64,000 bases of DNA from Thermasporomyces sp036564245 (lineage in GTDB: Bacteria > Actinomycetota > Actinomycetes > Propionibacteriales > Actinopolymorphaceae). The notes beneath the pieces are model-generated. The model saw nothing but the letters and a program-made list of their open reading frames with translations, was not told the origin of the DNA and did not search any database. This document shows, in pieces, positions 26,016 to 34,093 of the stretch (position 1 is its first letter; the number at the start of each line of letters is the position of its first letter). Where the stretch lies: assembly GCA_036564245.1 (NCBI GenBank), contig DATCKU010000067.1, positions 29,552 to 93,551 on the forward strand, given 5' to 3'. A program made the translations under genes and the position numbers.

Positions 26016-26906
26016 ATGGACGACGACGCCTGGTTGTGGCTGGCTGAGCAGTTCGAGTCCCACCGAAACCGCCTGCGGGCAGTGGCCCACCGGATGCTCG
26101 GCTCCTTCGCCGAAGCCGACGACGCCGTTCAGGAGGCCTGGCTCCGGATTCGTCACTCCGATCCCAGCGGCGTGGAGAACGTCGGTGGATGGCTCACAAC
26201 GATCGTCGCTCGGGTCGCCCTCGACATGCTGCGTTCGAGGAAAGCGCGCCGCGAGGAGCCGCTGGACGCGCACGAGCTGGACGGGATGAGCAACGGGCAC
26301 GGCCTCGACCCGCAACAGGAGGCAGAGTTGGCCGATTCGGTCGGCCTCGCGTTGCTCGTGGTCCTGGACAGGCTGGCCCCTGCCGAGCGGGTCGCGTTCG
26401 TGCTCCACAACCTCTTCGCCGTACCCTTCGACGAGATCGCTCCGATAGTGGGCCGATCGCCCGCGGCGACGAGACAGCTCGCAAGCCGCGCACGCCGTCG
26501 GATACAGGGCTCACCCGCGGTTCCTCACCAAGACCTCGCCCGGCAACGAGAGGTCGTCGACGCGTTCCTCTCCGCCGCCCGTGCGGGTGACTTGAACGGA
26601 CTCGTCGCCGTCTTCGACCCGGATGTGGTCCTTCACGCCGACCACCCGGCCGCACCCACTGGCACGAGGACGGAGATCCGTGGGGCGCAGCGGGTGGCAG
26701 AGCGAGCGCTCGTCTTCTCCGACATGGCCCGATACGCACAACAGGCGCTGGTGAACGGGGCTGTCGGCCTGGTGGTGGCTCCACGCGGACGACTCCTGAG
26801 AGCCCTCTGTTTCACGATCACACACCAGAAGATCGCCGCAATCGAGATCGTCACCGATCCTGTACGGCTGGACCAGCTCGAACTCGGGGTCTTGGCGACC
26901 CCGTGA
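26016..26906 (+). CDS. ECF sigma factor with SnoaL-like C-terminal domain
   Basis: 296 residues from ATG 26016, with GGAGG 9 nt upstream. Region 2 (FESHRNRLRAVAHRMLGSFAEADDAVQEAWLR) and region 4 (LDRLAPAERVAFVLHNLFAVPFDEIAPIVGRSPAATRQLASRARRR) are clear. The final third (about 195-296) is a SnoaL-like fold with DPVRLDQLEL near the end, as in the SigJ/ECF41-like groups where it modulates activity. The WLPEP linker typical of ECF41 is not seen. No anti-sigma or partner oxidoreductase is adjacent. Confidence 0.88.
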   Translation: MDDDAWLWLAEQFESHRNRLRAVAHRMLGSFAEADDAVQEAWLRIRHSDPSGVENVGGWLTTIVARVALDMLRSRKARREEPLDAHELDGMSNGHGLDPQQEAELADSVGLALLVVLDRLAPAERVAFVLHNLFAVPFDEIAPIVGRSPAATRQLASRARRRIQGSPAVPHQDLARQREVVDAFLSAARAGDLNGLVAVFDPDVVLHADHPAAPTGTRTEIRGAQRVAERALVFSDMARYAQQALVNGAVGLVVAPRGRLLRALCFTITHQKIAAIEIVTDPVRLDQLELGVLATP

Positions 26907-26909
26907 CCG

Positions 26910-28202
26910 TCACGCGGATTCCTCCGCCACTTCCTCCGAACTGTCGAGCCGGGTGACGAGGATGGTCGGGATGCGATTGCGTCGGCCGACCGGTCCCTCG
27001 GCCAAAAGACGCAGCCCGTCGACGACGATGGTGGCCCCGGGTATCGGCACCTTGTCCAGGTGCTTGGCCATGAGCCCGCCCACGCTGTCGACGTCCTCGT
27101 CGTCGAGCTCCAGATCGAACAGCTCACCGAGCTCGTGGATCGGGAGCCTGGAGCTCACGCGGACCGCCCCACCGGCCAGCCGCTCGACCGCCTGAGGCTC
27201 CACGTCGTACTCGTCGGTGATCTCCCCGACGATCTCCTCGAGGATGTCCTCGATCGTCACGAGGCCCGCGGTGCCGCCGTACTCGTCGAGCACGATCGCA
27301 AGATGCGTCCGCTGCTGTTGCATCTCGCGCAGCAGTTCGTCGATCGGCTTGGAGTCCGGTACGAACGCCGGCGGGCGCATCACCTGCTCGACGCGCTCGG
27401 TCGACTCAGCCTTGCGGTTGTCGTACACCCGCTGCGTGACGTCCTTGAGATAGGCGATGCCCACGATGTCGTCGAGGTTCTCGCCGACCACCGGGATCCG
27501 CGAGAAGCCGCTGCGCAGCGCAAGCGACATGAGCTGCCGCAGCGTCTTGTGCCGCTCGATGAAGACGATGTCGGTCCGCGGCACCATCACCTCGCGGACG
27601 ATGGTGTCGCCCAGCTCGAACACCGAGTGGATCATCTCGCGTTCGCCGGACTCGATGACCCGGCTCGCCTCGGCCAGGTCGACCAGCTCCCGCAGCTCGG
27701 CCTCGGTCGCGAACGGTCCCTCGCGGAACCCCTTGCCCGGTGTCAGGGCGTTACCCACGACGATCAGCAGCTTGGGCAACGGGCCCAGGACCTTCGTCAA
27801 CGCCATCAACAAAGCCGACGTGACGATGGCCACCCGGTCGGCCCGCTGCCGGCCGAGAGTCCGCGGTGCGACGCCGATCACGACGTACGACACGACGATC
27901 ATCACGCCGGCGGCGATCAGGACGGCGGCCCAGGCGGGACGCACCAGGCCGATCACCACCTCGGCCACCAGGATCGTGGCGAGGATCTCGCATGTGATGC
28001 GCAGCAGCAGTGCAGTGTTCAGGTAGCGGGCGCTGTCCTCGACGAGTCGCCGTACCCGTTCCGCGCCGCGCCGGCCGGCCGCGACAAGCTCGTCGGCACG
28101 CGTCTTGGAGAAGGTTGAGAGCGCCGCCTCGGCAGCCGCCAGGACACCCGCGATGAACACCAGCACCGCGGCGAGGACCAAAAGGCCCGTGTCACCGTTC
28201 AT
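26910..28202 (-). CDS. CorC/HlyC-family CBS-domain membrane protein
   Basis: 430 residues from ATG 28202. An N-terminal DUF21 membrane domain with three or four helices (LLVLAAVLVFIAGVLAAAEAAL at the start) is followed by two CBS domains (MVPRTDIVFIERHKTL near 205; QRTHLAIVLDEYGGTAGLVTIEDILEEIVGEI near 290) and a C-terminal CorC/HlyC domain. Relatives are implicated in magnesium export or in membrane integrity. The start overlaps ybeY by 11 nt, so it belongs to the phoH-ybeY unit. Confidence 0.92.
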   Translation of the reverse strand: MNGDTGLLVLAAVLVFIAGVLAAAEAALSTFSKTRADELVAAGRRGAERVRRLVEDSARYLNTALLLRITCEILATILVAEVVIGLVRPAWAAVLIAAGVMIVVSYVVIGVAPRTLGRQRADRVAIVTSALLMALTKVLGPLPKLLIVVGNALTPGKGFREGPFATEAELRELVDLAEASRVIESGEREMIHSVFELGDTIVREVMVPRTDIVFIERHKTLRQLMSLALRSGFSRIPVVGENLDDIVGIAYLKDVTQRVYDNRKAESTERVEQVMRPPAFVPDSKPIDELLREMQQQRTHLAIVLDEYGGTAGLVTIEDILEEIVGEITDEYDVEPQAVERLAGGAVRVSSRLPIHELGELFDLELDDEDVDSVGGLMAKHLDKVPIPGATIVVDGLRLLAEGPVGRRNRIPTILVTRLDSSEEVAEESA

Positions 28203-28683
28203 CCGTAGATTCGCCCGTAGAGGGCTGCCTCCTCCGAAGCGGTTGCCACTCCCCGAGCAACCGTGCCTGAAGCGAGAACATCTCCTGGTGCCCCTCAGGA
28301 TCGGCGTGGTCGTAGCCGAGCAGATGCAGGATGCCGTGGATCGTGAGCAGGTGGAGCTCGTCCTCGATCGTGTGTCCGGCCTCCTTCGCCTGCCGTTCGG
28401 CGACCTGGGGGCACAACACGACATCGCCGAGGAGCCCGAGGGGCGGCTCCTCGCCCTCCCTGCCCGGCCGAAGCTCGTCCATCGGGAAGGCGAGCACGTC
28501 GGTGGGACCCGGTTCGTCCATCCACCGCATGTGATGCTCCGCCATGGTCTGCTCGTCGACCAGGACGATGGAGAGCTCCGCCTGCGGGTGGACGTTCATG
28601 CGGTCAAGGGCGAACCGGGCGAGCCGCACCAGCTCGCGGACGTCGACCTCGACGCCTGACTCGTTGGCGATGTCGATGCTCAT
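28192..28683 (-). CDS. ybeY: Endoribonuclease YbeY (rRNA maturation factor)
   Basis: 163 residues. A zinc-dependent enzyme for 16S rRNA 3'-end maturation and ribosome quality control. The diagnostic motif HGILHLLGYDH (three His ligands, near 115-125) is intact, as is TDVLAFPMDE. ATG at 28683. It follows phoH by about 70 bp and precedes corC-like, the usual actinobacterial order. Confidence 0.96.
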   Translation of the reverse strand: MSIDIANESGVEVDVRELVRLARFALDRMNVHPQAELSIVLVDEQTMAEHHMRWMDEPGPTDVLAFPMDELRPGREGEEPPLGLLGDVVLCPQVAERQAKEAGHTIEDELHLLTIHGILHLLGYDHADPEGHQEMFSLQARLLGEWQPLRRRQPSTGESTDER

Positions 28684-28752
28684 GTGTGCAGAAGAGACGG
28701 TTGGGAAAGGCGTGTGGTTTCCTCCGCGTACGTTTTCACCGGCCTGAAGTGG

Positions 28753-30888
28753 TCACGAACGCGTCGGCCCCTGCTTACGGCGTCGCACGTCGGGGCTTCC
28801 GGCGGCAGCACCACCGGAGTCCTGCTCGGCGCGCCGGGCTTCGTACTTGTCGTACGCCGCGACGATCCGGCCGACGAGCTTGTGGCGTACGACGTCCTGG
28901 CTGCTGAGCGTGCAGAAGTGTACGTCGTCGAGGTCGGCGAGGATCTCGCGGACCACCTTGAGCCCGGAGAACGTGCCGTTGGGCAGGTCGATCTGGGTGA
29001 TGTCACCTGTCACCACCATCTTGGATCCGAACCCGAGTCGGGTCAGGAACATCTTCATCTGCTCCGGCGAGGTGTTCTGCGCCTCGTCGAGGATGATGAA
29101 CGCGTCGTTGAGCGTGTTGTGGGTGAGGAGGAAGTCCTCCGTGACGTAGAGCGAGTCGGCCGCAGCCACCTGGATGCAGACAGCCTCGGCGGTGCCGGCG
29201 GACTCGATGCGGTCGATGAGGCGCAGCGGGCGCCCGCCGCCAACCCGGTCGTAGGCCTGCTGCTTGCGCGCCAGCCGGAACGGCTCGATGCCTGCCGGCA
29301 GGCTGATGTCCAGGGCATAGACGCCATACCGGGACGAAACGTCGAGGCTCGCCCCATCCGGCGTGTCGCCATTGGCCTCGCCGGTGCGCCAGGACGCGAC
29401 TCCACCGAGCGAGCGGACGAGGAACAGCACGTCGTCGCGCAGGCGTGGTGAGGTGGTGACGTACCGAATCCGGCCGGTCTGTTCGCTCGTCGGCTCACCG
29501 TCGGTGTCAAGCAGACCTTGCAGCACCGCGAGCCGAACGTCCGCGGTGTTGTAGAGGTACGCCTCAGGCACGAACCTCGTCTCGGGCCGCACGTCCTCCA
29601 GACCGAGCTCACGCACAGCTGCGGTAACGGGGTCCGCGATCGTGACGACCTGCCCAGGCTCGCTGCTGACCCCCAGTGCGACGTCACGTTCGCCTGGGCG
29701 TCGCACCTCGACACCAGGGACACGCTGCCCGAGGCCCTCGGCCAGCGCAGGATCCAGCGTGGAGCCGCTCGAGCCGGCACGCCGACCGCTGCCCAGGAGG
29801 TGCCCCAGAGCGTACGGGTCCAGCGGCACGTCCTGAGCCGGGAAGCACACCGGCTTGCGCAGCAGCGGGAGCTCGTACCGATGATCAGTGCTGTCCCACG
29901 ATGGGACCTTTGAGCTCCGAGCGTCGGACCGCAAGCTCTCGATCAAGAACTCGGTCGTGACGACTCGCCAGGACCGTCCACGATGGCGATCCTCGGGGGC
30001 GCGCACGGTCCAGAGGTGATCGGCCGTCGCCAGCGTCGAGGCACCGTCTTGAGTCGTGACGCGGAAGATGTCCTTCTCACCCTGCGGGTACACGCCCAGG
30101 ACGGGCGTGGGCTCACCGTCCGACCCGACGACCAGGTCGCCGACCCGAAGGTCGCCGATGGCCCGCCATCCATCGGGTGTCAGGACCTTGCTGAAGACCG
30201 GCTGGGCACGACCGCGCATGTAGGCGAGCGGCGCGACCTCGATGGTCCCCGCCGTGAGGAGCCGGGGGATCGAGTCGGGATCGATCATGTCGTGCAGCGC
30301 GTCGTACAGCGGACGCAGGTAGGGATCGATCTTCTCCGACAGGGTGCCGGGCAGGAAGCCCAGCCGCTCCCCCGCCTCGACCGCCGGTCGGGTGAGGATG
30401 ATCCGGTTGACCCGCTTGGCCTGCAGGGCCTGCACGGCCTTGGCCATCGCCAGGTAGGTCTTCCCGGTGCCCGCAGGGCCGATCGCGAACACGATGGTGT
30501 GCTCGTCGATCGCGTCGACGTAGCGCTTCTGGCCGAGCGTCTTGGGCCGGATCGTCTTGCCCCGGTTGGACAGGATGTTGAGGGTCAGCACCTCGGCCGG
30601 CCGCTCGGCTTCCCGGGCGCGCAACATCGCGATGCTGCGCTCGATTGCGTCTGACGTCAGTCCATGCCCAGAACGGACGACTGCGATCAACTCGTCGAAA
30701 AGCTGCTCGACCAAGATCCGCTCGTCTGGCTCGGCGATGACCGTGATCTCGTTCCCTCGTACGTAGATCTCGGCGTCGAACTCCTTTTCGGCGACCCGGA
30801 GGAACTCGTCTCGCGGCCCGAGCAGGCTGACCATCGAGATGCTCGACGGGACGACGATCTTGGTCTGTGATGGGGTGGTCTTTCCCAT
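28753..30888 (-). CDS. phoH: PhoH-family ATPase interrupted by an intein
   Basis: 711 residues, about 364 more than normal. The host protein is a PhoH-like P-loop NTPase with Walker A GPAGTGKT (137-144) and Walker B FIILDEAQN (597-605), linked by its neighbours to RNA metabolism with YbeY. The insertion lies between APLAYMRGR (ends 227) and TLNDAF (starts 592), exactly inside a continuous conserved stretch. Removing residues 228-591 restores the standard sequence, giving a mature protein of about 347 residues. The active NTPase requires splicing because the Walker B strand follows the insertion. Confidence 0.95.
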   Translation of the reverse strand: MGKTTPSQTKIVVPSSISMVSLLGPRDEFLRVAEKEFDAEIYVRGNEITVIAEPDERILVEQLFDELIAVVRSGHGLTSDAIERSIAMLRAREAERPAEVLTLNILSNRGKTIRPKTLGQKRYVDAIDEHTIVFAIGPAGTGKTYLAMAKAVQALQAKRVNRIILTRPAVEAGERLGFLPGTLSEKIDPYLRPLYDALHDMIDPDSIPRLLTAGTIEVAPLAYMRGRAQPVFSKVLTPDGWRAIGDLRVGDLVVGSDGEPTPVLGVYPQGEKDIFRVTTQDGASTLATADHLWTVRAPEDRHRGRSWRVVTTEFLIESLRSDARSSKVPSWDSTDHRYELPLLRKPVCFPAQDVPLDPYALGHLLGSGRRAGSSGSTLDPALAEGLGQRVPGVEVRRPGERDVALGVSSEPGQVVTIADPVTAAVRELGLEDVRPETRFVPEAYLYNTADVRLAVLQGLLDTDGEPTSEQTGRIRYVTTSPRLRDDVLFLVRSLGGVASWRTGEANGDTPDGASLDVSSRYGVYALDISLPAGIEPFRLARKQQAYDRVGGGRPLRLIDRIESAGTAEAVCIQVAAADSLYVTEDFLLTHNTLNDAFIILDEAQNTSPEQMKMFLTRLGFGSKMVVTGDITQIDLPNGTFSGLKVVREILADLDDVHFCTLSSQDVVRHKLVGRIVAAYDKYEARRAEQDSGGAAAGSPDVRRRKQGPTRS
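29116..30207 (-). mobile_element. PhoH intein, class 3 type, with LAGLIDADG remnants
   Basis: 364 codons, residues 228-591 of PhoH. It starts with Ala (AQPVFSKVLTPDGW), not Cys or Ser, and ends THN before Thr. Block B reads LATADHLW with His 291 and Trp 293. Block F reads AVCIQV with Cys 571. Block G has Thr 589-His 590-Asn 591. The Trp (B:12), Cys (F:4), Thr (G:5) triad with a non-nucleophilic first residue is the signature of class 3 inteins, where the block F Cys forms the branched intermediate. A central domain has ALGHLLGSG (361-368) and GLLDTDG (458-464), the two LAGLIDADG helices. Confidence 0.92.
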
Positions 30889-31050
30889 GGGTGGCCTAAT
30901 GCAGGCCTCTCCTCCGTCAGTTGGTCGGCTGAACGACAGCCATCGTAGCCCGCGGCACCCCCTGACCGGTTACCGATTTCTCCCAGCGCGCACGAGCCGC
31001 CGATCGATCCCGGCAGGCCGGCTGCGCTGCCTGCGGACGGTACGCCGACG

Positions 31051-31080
31051 GCTGACCGGTGGCCGCGGCCACCGGTCAGC
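31051..31080. terminator. 30-bp perfect palindrome over the HIT stop codon
   Basis: GCTGACCGGTGGCCG and its exact reverse complement meet at the centre, allowing a 13-bp stem with a 4-nt loop. The right arm contains the HIT gene stop codon (31076-31078). There is no T-run. It probably terminates or stabilises the HIT transcript upstream of phoH. A dimeric-protein binding site is an alternative. Confidence 0.65.
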
Positions 31081-31429
31081 CGAGCTGGCCTGCGAGGTCC
31101 CGGCCACCGAGCACGTGGGCGTGGCAGTGCCGCACCACCTGACCCCCTTGCGACCCGGTGTTGAAGACGACCCGGTAGCCGGAGTCGGCGATCCGGAGAT
31201 CTTTGGCGACCATCACGCATTCGGACAACACGGTCCCGGCCAGCTCGGGGTCGGCGGCGGTGAGCTCGGTCAGGTCGGCATGGTGCGACTTGGGGATCAC
31301 CAGGACATGCACCGGCGCCTGGGGCTCGATGTCGTGGAATGCGAGCGTGCGGGGCGTCTCCCGCACCACCGTCGCCGGGATGGAACCCGCGACGATCCGG
31401 CAGAAGAGACATTCGGACGTGGTGGTCAT
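31076..31429 (-). CDS. HIT-family nucleotide hydrolase/transferase
   Basis: 117 residues. Histidine triad motif HCHAHVLGG near 98-106, preceded by QVVRH. The N-terminal CLFCRIVAG has the Cys pair that binds zinc with histidines in this branch. Members hydrolyse nucleoside phosphoramidates or dinucleotides. ATG 31429 gives the standard length. It lies between dnaJ and phoH, where rsmE usually sits as well in actinobacteria but is absent here. Confidence 0.93.
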   Translation of the reverse strand: MTTTSECLFCRIVAGSIPATVVRETPRTLAFHDIEPQAPVHVLVIPKSHHADLTELTAADPELAGTVLSECVMVAKDLRIADSGYRVVFNTGSQGGQVVRHCHAHVLGGRDLAGQLG

Positions 31430-31529
31430 GGAAGGAACCATGCCCCACAGCCCAGGAGCTTTCGCCTCGAGCAGCGAAAACGCCCCGCCTCGCGACGCCC
31501 GACAACGCTGTGTGGTGACCTCGATCCGG

Positions 31530-32657
31530 TCAGCGGTCGTTGAAGGCGTCGCGGATCCGGGAGAACACGCCCTTCCGCTCGGTGGTGAACTGGCCGGTCG
31601 CCTTCTCCTCGCCACGAAGCCGCGCCAGCTCGACCAAGAGCTCACGCTGCGCTGCGTCGAGCTTCGTGGGTGTCTCCACGACGACGTGCACGATCAGGTC
31701 ACCTCGGTGGGTGCCCGACAGGTGCGGCACACCTCGGCCGGGGACCACCAGACGCTGGCCGGACTGCGTGCCCGGCTTCACCTCGACCTCGAGCGTGTCC
31801 TTGTCGAGCGTCTCCAACTCGATCGTGGTACCGAGGGCCGCCGCCGTCATGGGGATGGTGACCGAACAGTGCAAGTCCGACCCCCGGCGGGTCCACACGT
31901 CGTGCGGCGCGACGTTGATCTCCACGTAGAGATCCCCTGCTGGGCCGCCACCGGGTCCCACCTCGCCCTGACCGGCCAGCTGGATCCGGGTGCCGTCGTC
32001 CACGCCGGCCGGAATGCGGACCGCGAGGGTCCGCCGAGCGAGCACCCGGCCCTCGCCGGCACATTCCGAGCACGGGTTGGGGATCACCGTGCCGTATCCC
32101 TGGCAGCGAGGACATGGCCGGCTGGTCATCACCTGGCCGAGGAACGAGCGCTGCACCGAGCTGACCTCGCCTCGACCTTCACAGACGGAACAGGTCGTGG
32201 GCGAGGTGCCACGGGCTGTCCCCCGACCGTTACAGCTGGAGCACAGCACCGCAGTGTCGACCTGCACCTCCTTGACCGTCCCGAAGACGGCCTCGTCCAG
32301 GTCGACGGTGAGGCGGAGCAGCGCGTCCTGCCCTCGGCGGGTCCGTGGCCTGGGCCCACGTGAGGCCGCCCCACCGAAGAAGGCGTCCATGATGTCGGTG
32401 AACGAGAAGCCCGCCCCGAAGCCAGCGGCCTGACCGGACTGGCTCAGCGGGTCACCGCCCAGGTCGTACACCTCGCGCTTCTTCGGGTCGGACAGCACCT
32501 CGTAGGCGCGGGTGATCTCCTTGAACCGCTCCTGCGTCTCCGGGTCCGGGTTGACGTCGGGGTGCAACGTGCGCGCCAGCCGCCGGTAGGCCTTCTTGAT
32601 CTCCTCTGGCGACGCGTCTCGGGAGACACCGAGCAGCTCGTAGTAGTCCTGGCTCAT
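31530..32657 (-). CDS. dnaJ: Chaperone DnaJ (second actinobacterial type)
   Basis: 375 residues. DnaK co-chaperone. J domain with HPD at 32-34, a Gly/Phe region (GFGAGFSFTDIMDAFFGG), and four zinc motifs CSSCNGRG, CSVCEGRG, CPRCQGYG and CSECAGEG (about 135-210), then the substrate-binding C-terminal domain. It follows hrcA, as for the DnaJ2 copy of actinobacteria. A 15-codon ORF upstream ends in TGA overlapping the dnaJ ATG. Confidence 0.96.
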   Translation of the reverse strand: MSQDYYELLGVSRDASPEEIKKAYRRLARTLHPDVNPDPETQERFKEITRAYEVLSDPKKREVYDLGGDPLSQSGQAAGFGAGFSFTDIMDAFFGGAASRGPRPRTRRGQDALLRLTVDLDEAVFGTVKEVQVDTAVLCSSCNGRGTARGTSPTTCSVCEGRGEVSSVQRSFLGQVMTSRPCPRCQGYGTVIPNPCSECAGEGRVLARRTLAVRIPAGVDDGTRIQLAGQGEVGPGGGPAGDLYVEINVAPHDVWTRRGSDLHCSVTIPMTAAALGTTIELETLDKDTLEVEVKPGTQSGQRLVVPGRGVPHLSGTHRGDLIVHVVVETPTKLDAAQRELLVELARLRGEEKATGQFTTERKGVFSRIRDAFNDR

Positions 32658-32701
32658 GCTGTGGGTGGCCTCGTGCACTGGCTCATGTCCTCTTGGCTCA
32701 T
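32654..32701 (-). CDS. Possible upstream mini-ORF coupled to dnaJ
   Basis: Codes for MSQEDMSQCTRPPTA and ends with TGA in GCATGAGC, so its stop overlaps the dnaJ ATG. The stretch ATGAGCCA occurs three times within 53 nt (starting at 32701, 32686 and 32657), the last being the real dnaJ start (MSQD). This could be a duplication of the start region or a true coupled leader. No SD is obvious for any copy. Confidence 0.4.
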   Translation of the reverse strand: MSQEDMSQCTRPPTA

Positions 32702-32735
32702 GTCCCTCAAACTCACGTCTCCCGGCTCAGGCGTC

Positions 32736-33761
32736 TCATTGTCCGGCAAGGATTCTGCTGAGGTAGCGGGCAACCGCGCGAACCGCGCCCATTGTGCCGG
32801 GATAGTCCATCCGGGTGGGTCCGACGACGCCCAGGTTGGCAAGCGTCTCGTCTCCAGGACCATAGCTTGTCGTGACAACCGACGCCGACGAGAGCTCGGC
32901 GTATGGGTTCTCATGCCCGATTCGCACCGTCAGCCGGGCCGGCGCTGTCGCCTCACCGAGAAGCTTCAGGAGCACCACCTGCTCCTCGAGCGCCTCCAGA
33001 ACCGGACGGATCGAGGCGTGGACCTCGTGCCCGACCGGGATCAGGTTCGCGGTACCGGCGACGGCGACACGCTCGTCAGGGTGCTCGACCAGCGTCTCGA
33101 GGAACGTCTTCACGATGGTCTCGACGATCGGCTGCTCCTCGGGGGCGTACGCCTTGGAGAGGTCCTTCACCAGGTCTCGCGCCTCGCTCAGCTTGGCGCC
33201 CACCACGGCCGAGTTGAGCCTCGCCCGGATGTCGCCGAGCAGGGTGTCGTCCGGAACCTTCGCCATGTCGACCACACGCTGCTCGACCCGGCCTGTGTTG
33301 GTGATCAGGATGATCAGCAGTCGAGTGGTCGACAAGATCACCAACTCGACGTGGCGGACCGTCGATCGGGTCAAGGTCGGGTACTGCACGACCGCCACCT
33401 GACGGGTGAGCTGGGCCAGCAGGCGTACGGTCCGGTTGACGACGTCGTCGAGGTCGACCGCGCCCTCCAGGAACGTCGAGATGGCGCGCCGCTCAGCAGC
33501 CGACATCGGCTTGATCGTGGTCAGCTTGTCCACGAACAGGCGATACCCCTTGTCGGTCGGGATCCGCCCGGCGCTGGTGTGTGGTTGGGCGATGTATCCC
33601 TCTTCCTCGAGGGCCGCCATGTCGTTGCGAACGGTTGCCGAGGACACGCCCAAGTTGTGGCGGTCCACCAGAGCCTTCGACCCGACCGGCTCCTCGGTCT
33701 GCACGTAGTCTTCGACGATCGCACGGAGCACGGCCAGCTTCCGTTCGTCGAGCACGAGCAC
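32736..33761 (-). CDS. hrcA: Heat-inducible transcription repressor HrcA
   Basis: 341 residues. It represses chaperone genes by binding CIRCE. The winged helix at the N-terminus reads ERKLAVLRAIVEDYVQTEEPVGSKAL and SSATVRNDMAALEEEGYIAQPHTSAGRIPTD. The GAF-like domain and C-terminus (NPYAELSSASVVTTSYG, then IGPTRMDYPG-type VVGPTRMDYPG) are conserved. GTG start at 33761. A CIRCE element lies 214 bp upstream, so it likely autoregulates hrcA-dnaJ. Confidence 0.96.
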   Translation of the reverse strand: MLVLDERKLAVLRAIVEDYVQTEEPVGSKALVDRHNLGVSSATVRNDMAALEEEGYIAQPHTSAGRIPTDKGYRLFVDKLTTIKPMSAAERRAISTFLEGAVDLDDVVNRTVRLLAQLTRQVAVVQYPTLTRSTVRHVELVILSTTRLLIILITNTGRVEQRVVDMAKVPDDTLLGDIRARLNSAVVGAKLSEARDLVKDLSKAYAPEEQPIVETIVKTFLETLVEHPDERVAVAGTANLIPVGHEVHASIRPVLEALEEQVVLLKLLGEATAPARLTVRIGHENPYAELSSASVVTTSYGPGDETLANLGVVGPTRMDYPGTMGAVRAVARYLSRILAGQ

Positions 33762-34093
33762 GCACCCCCTCGAACGACGCTACGAACTCCTCGTGGTCCT
33801 ACGCGGCGAGCGGGCACGAGCAGCGGCCTCAGGTGAGCCGACCGGTACCACTCCTGACCCTGACCGAGCCGGACCCCAGCACGTGCCTTGCTCGACGCGG
33901 CAGGCCGGTCCCTGACCCGTCGACCCGGGCGAACCCGACCACGAGCAGGAGAGTTCGGTCCCTGGAGCCAACCATTGGCACTCCCCGAACCCGAGTGCCA
34001 GTCTACGTGGAGCAGGGCCGAATGTGCGCACGCGCGCAGAGCGAAAGGATCCCCGCAATCCGGACCGGCCGTGGCTGGTGCGACGCTGGAGGG
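33762..34093. other. Divergent intergenic region hrcA/MBL hydrolase
   Basis: 332 bp. Apart from the CIRCE element at 33975-34001, I see no gene or RNA. Open frames crossing it are the non-coding continuation of the MBL reading frame upstream of its ATG. The distance from CIRCE to the hrcA start implies a 5' UTR of about 200 nt if the promoter overlaps CIRCE. Confidence 0.55.
33975..34001. promoter_or_regulatory. CIRCE element (HrcA operator)
   Basis: TTGGCACTC, nine nt, GAGTGCCAG. This matches the TTAGCACTC-N9-GAGTGCTAA consensus in arm length, spacing and the core GCACTC/GAGTGC, differing by A-to-G and its complement plus the outermost base. It lies 214 bp upstream of hrcA and 93 bp upstream of the divergent MBL gene. 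Confidence 0.88.
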
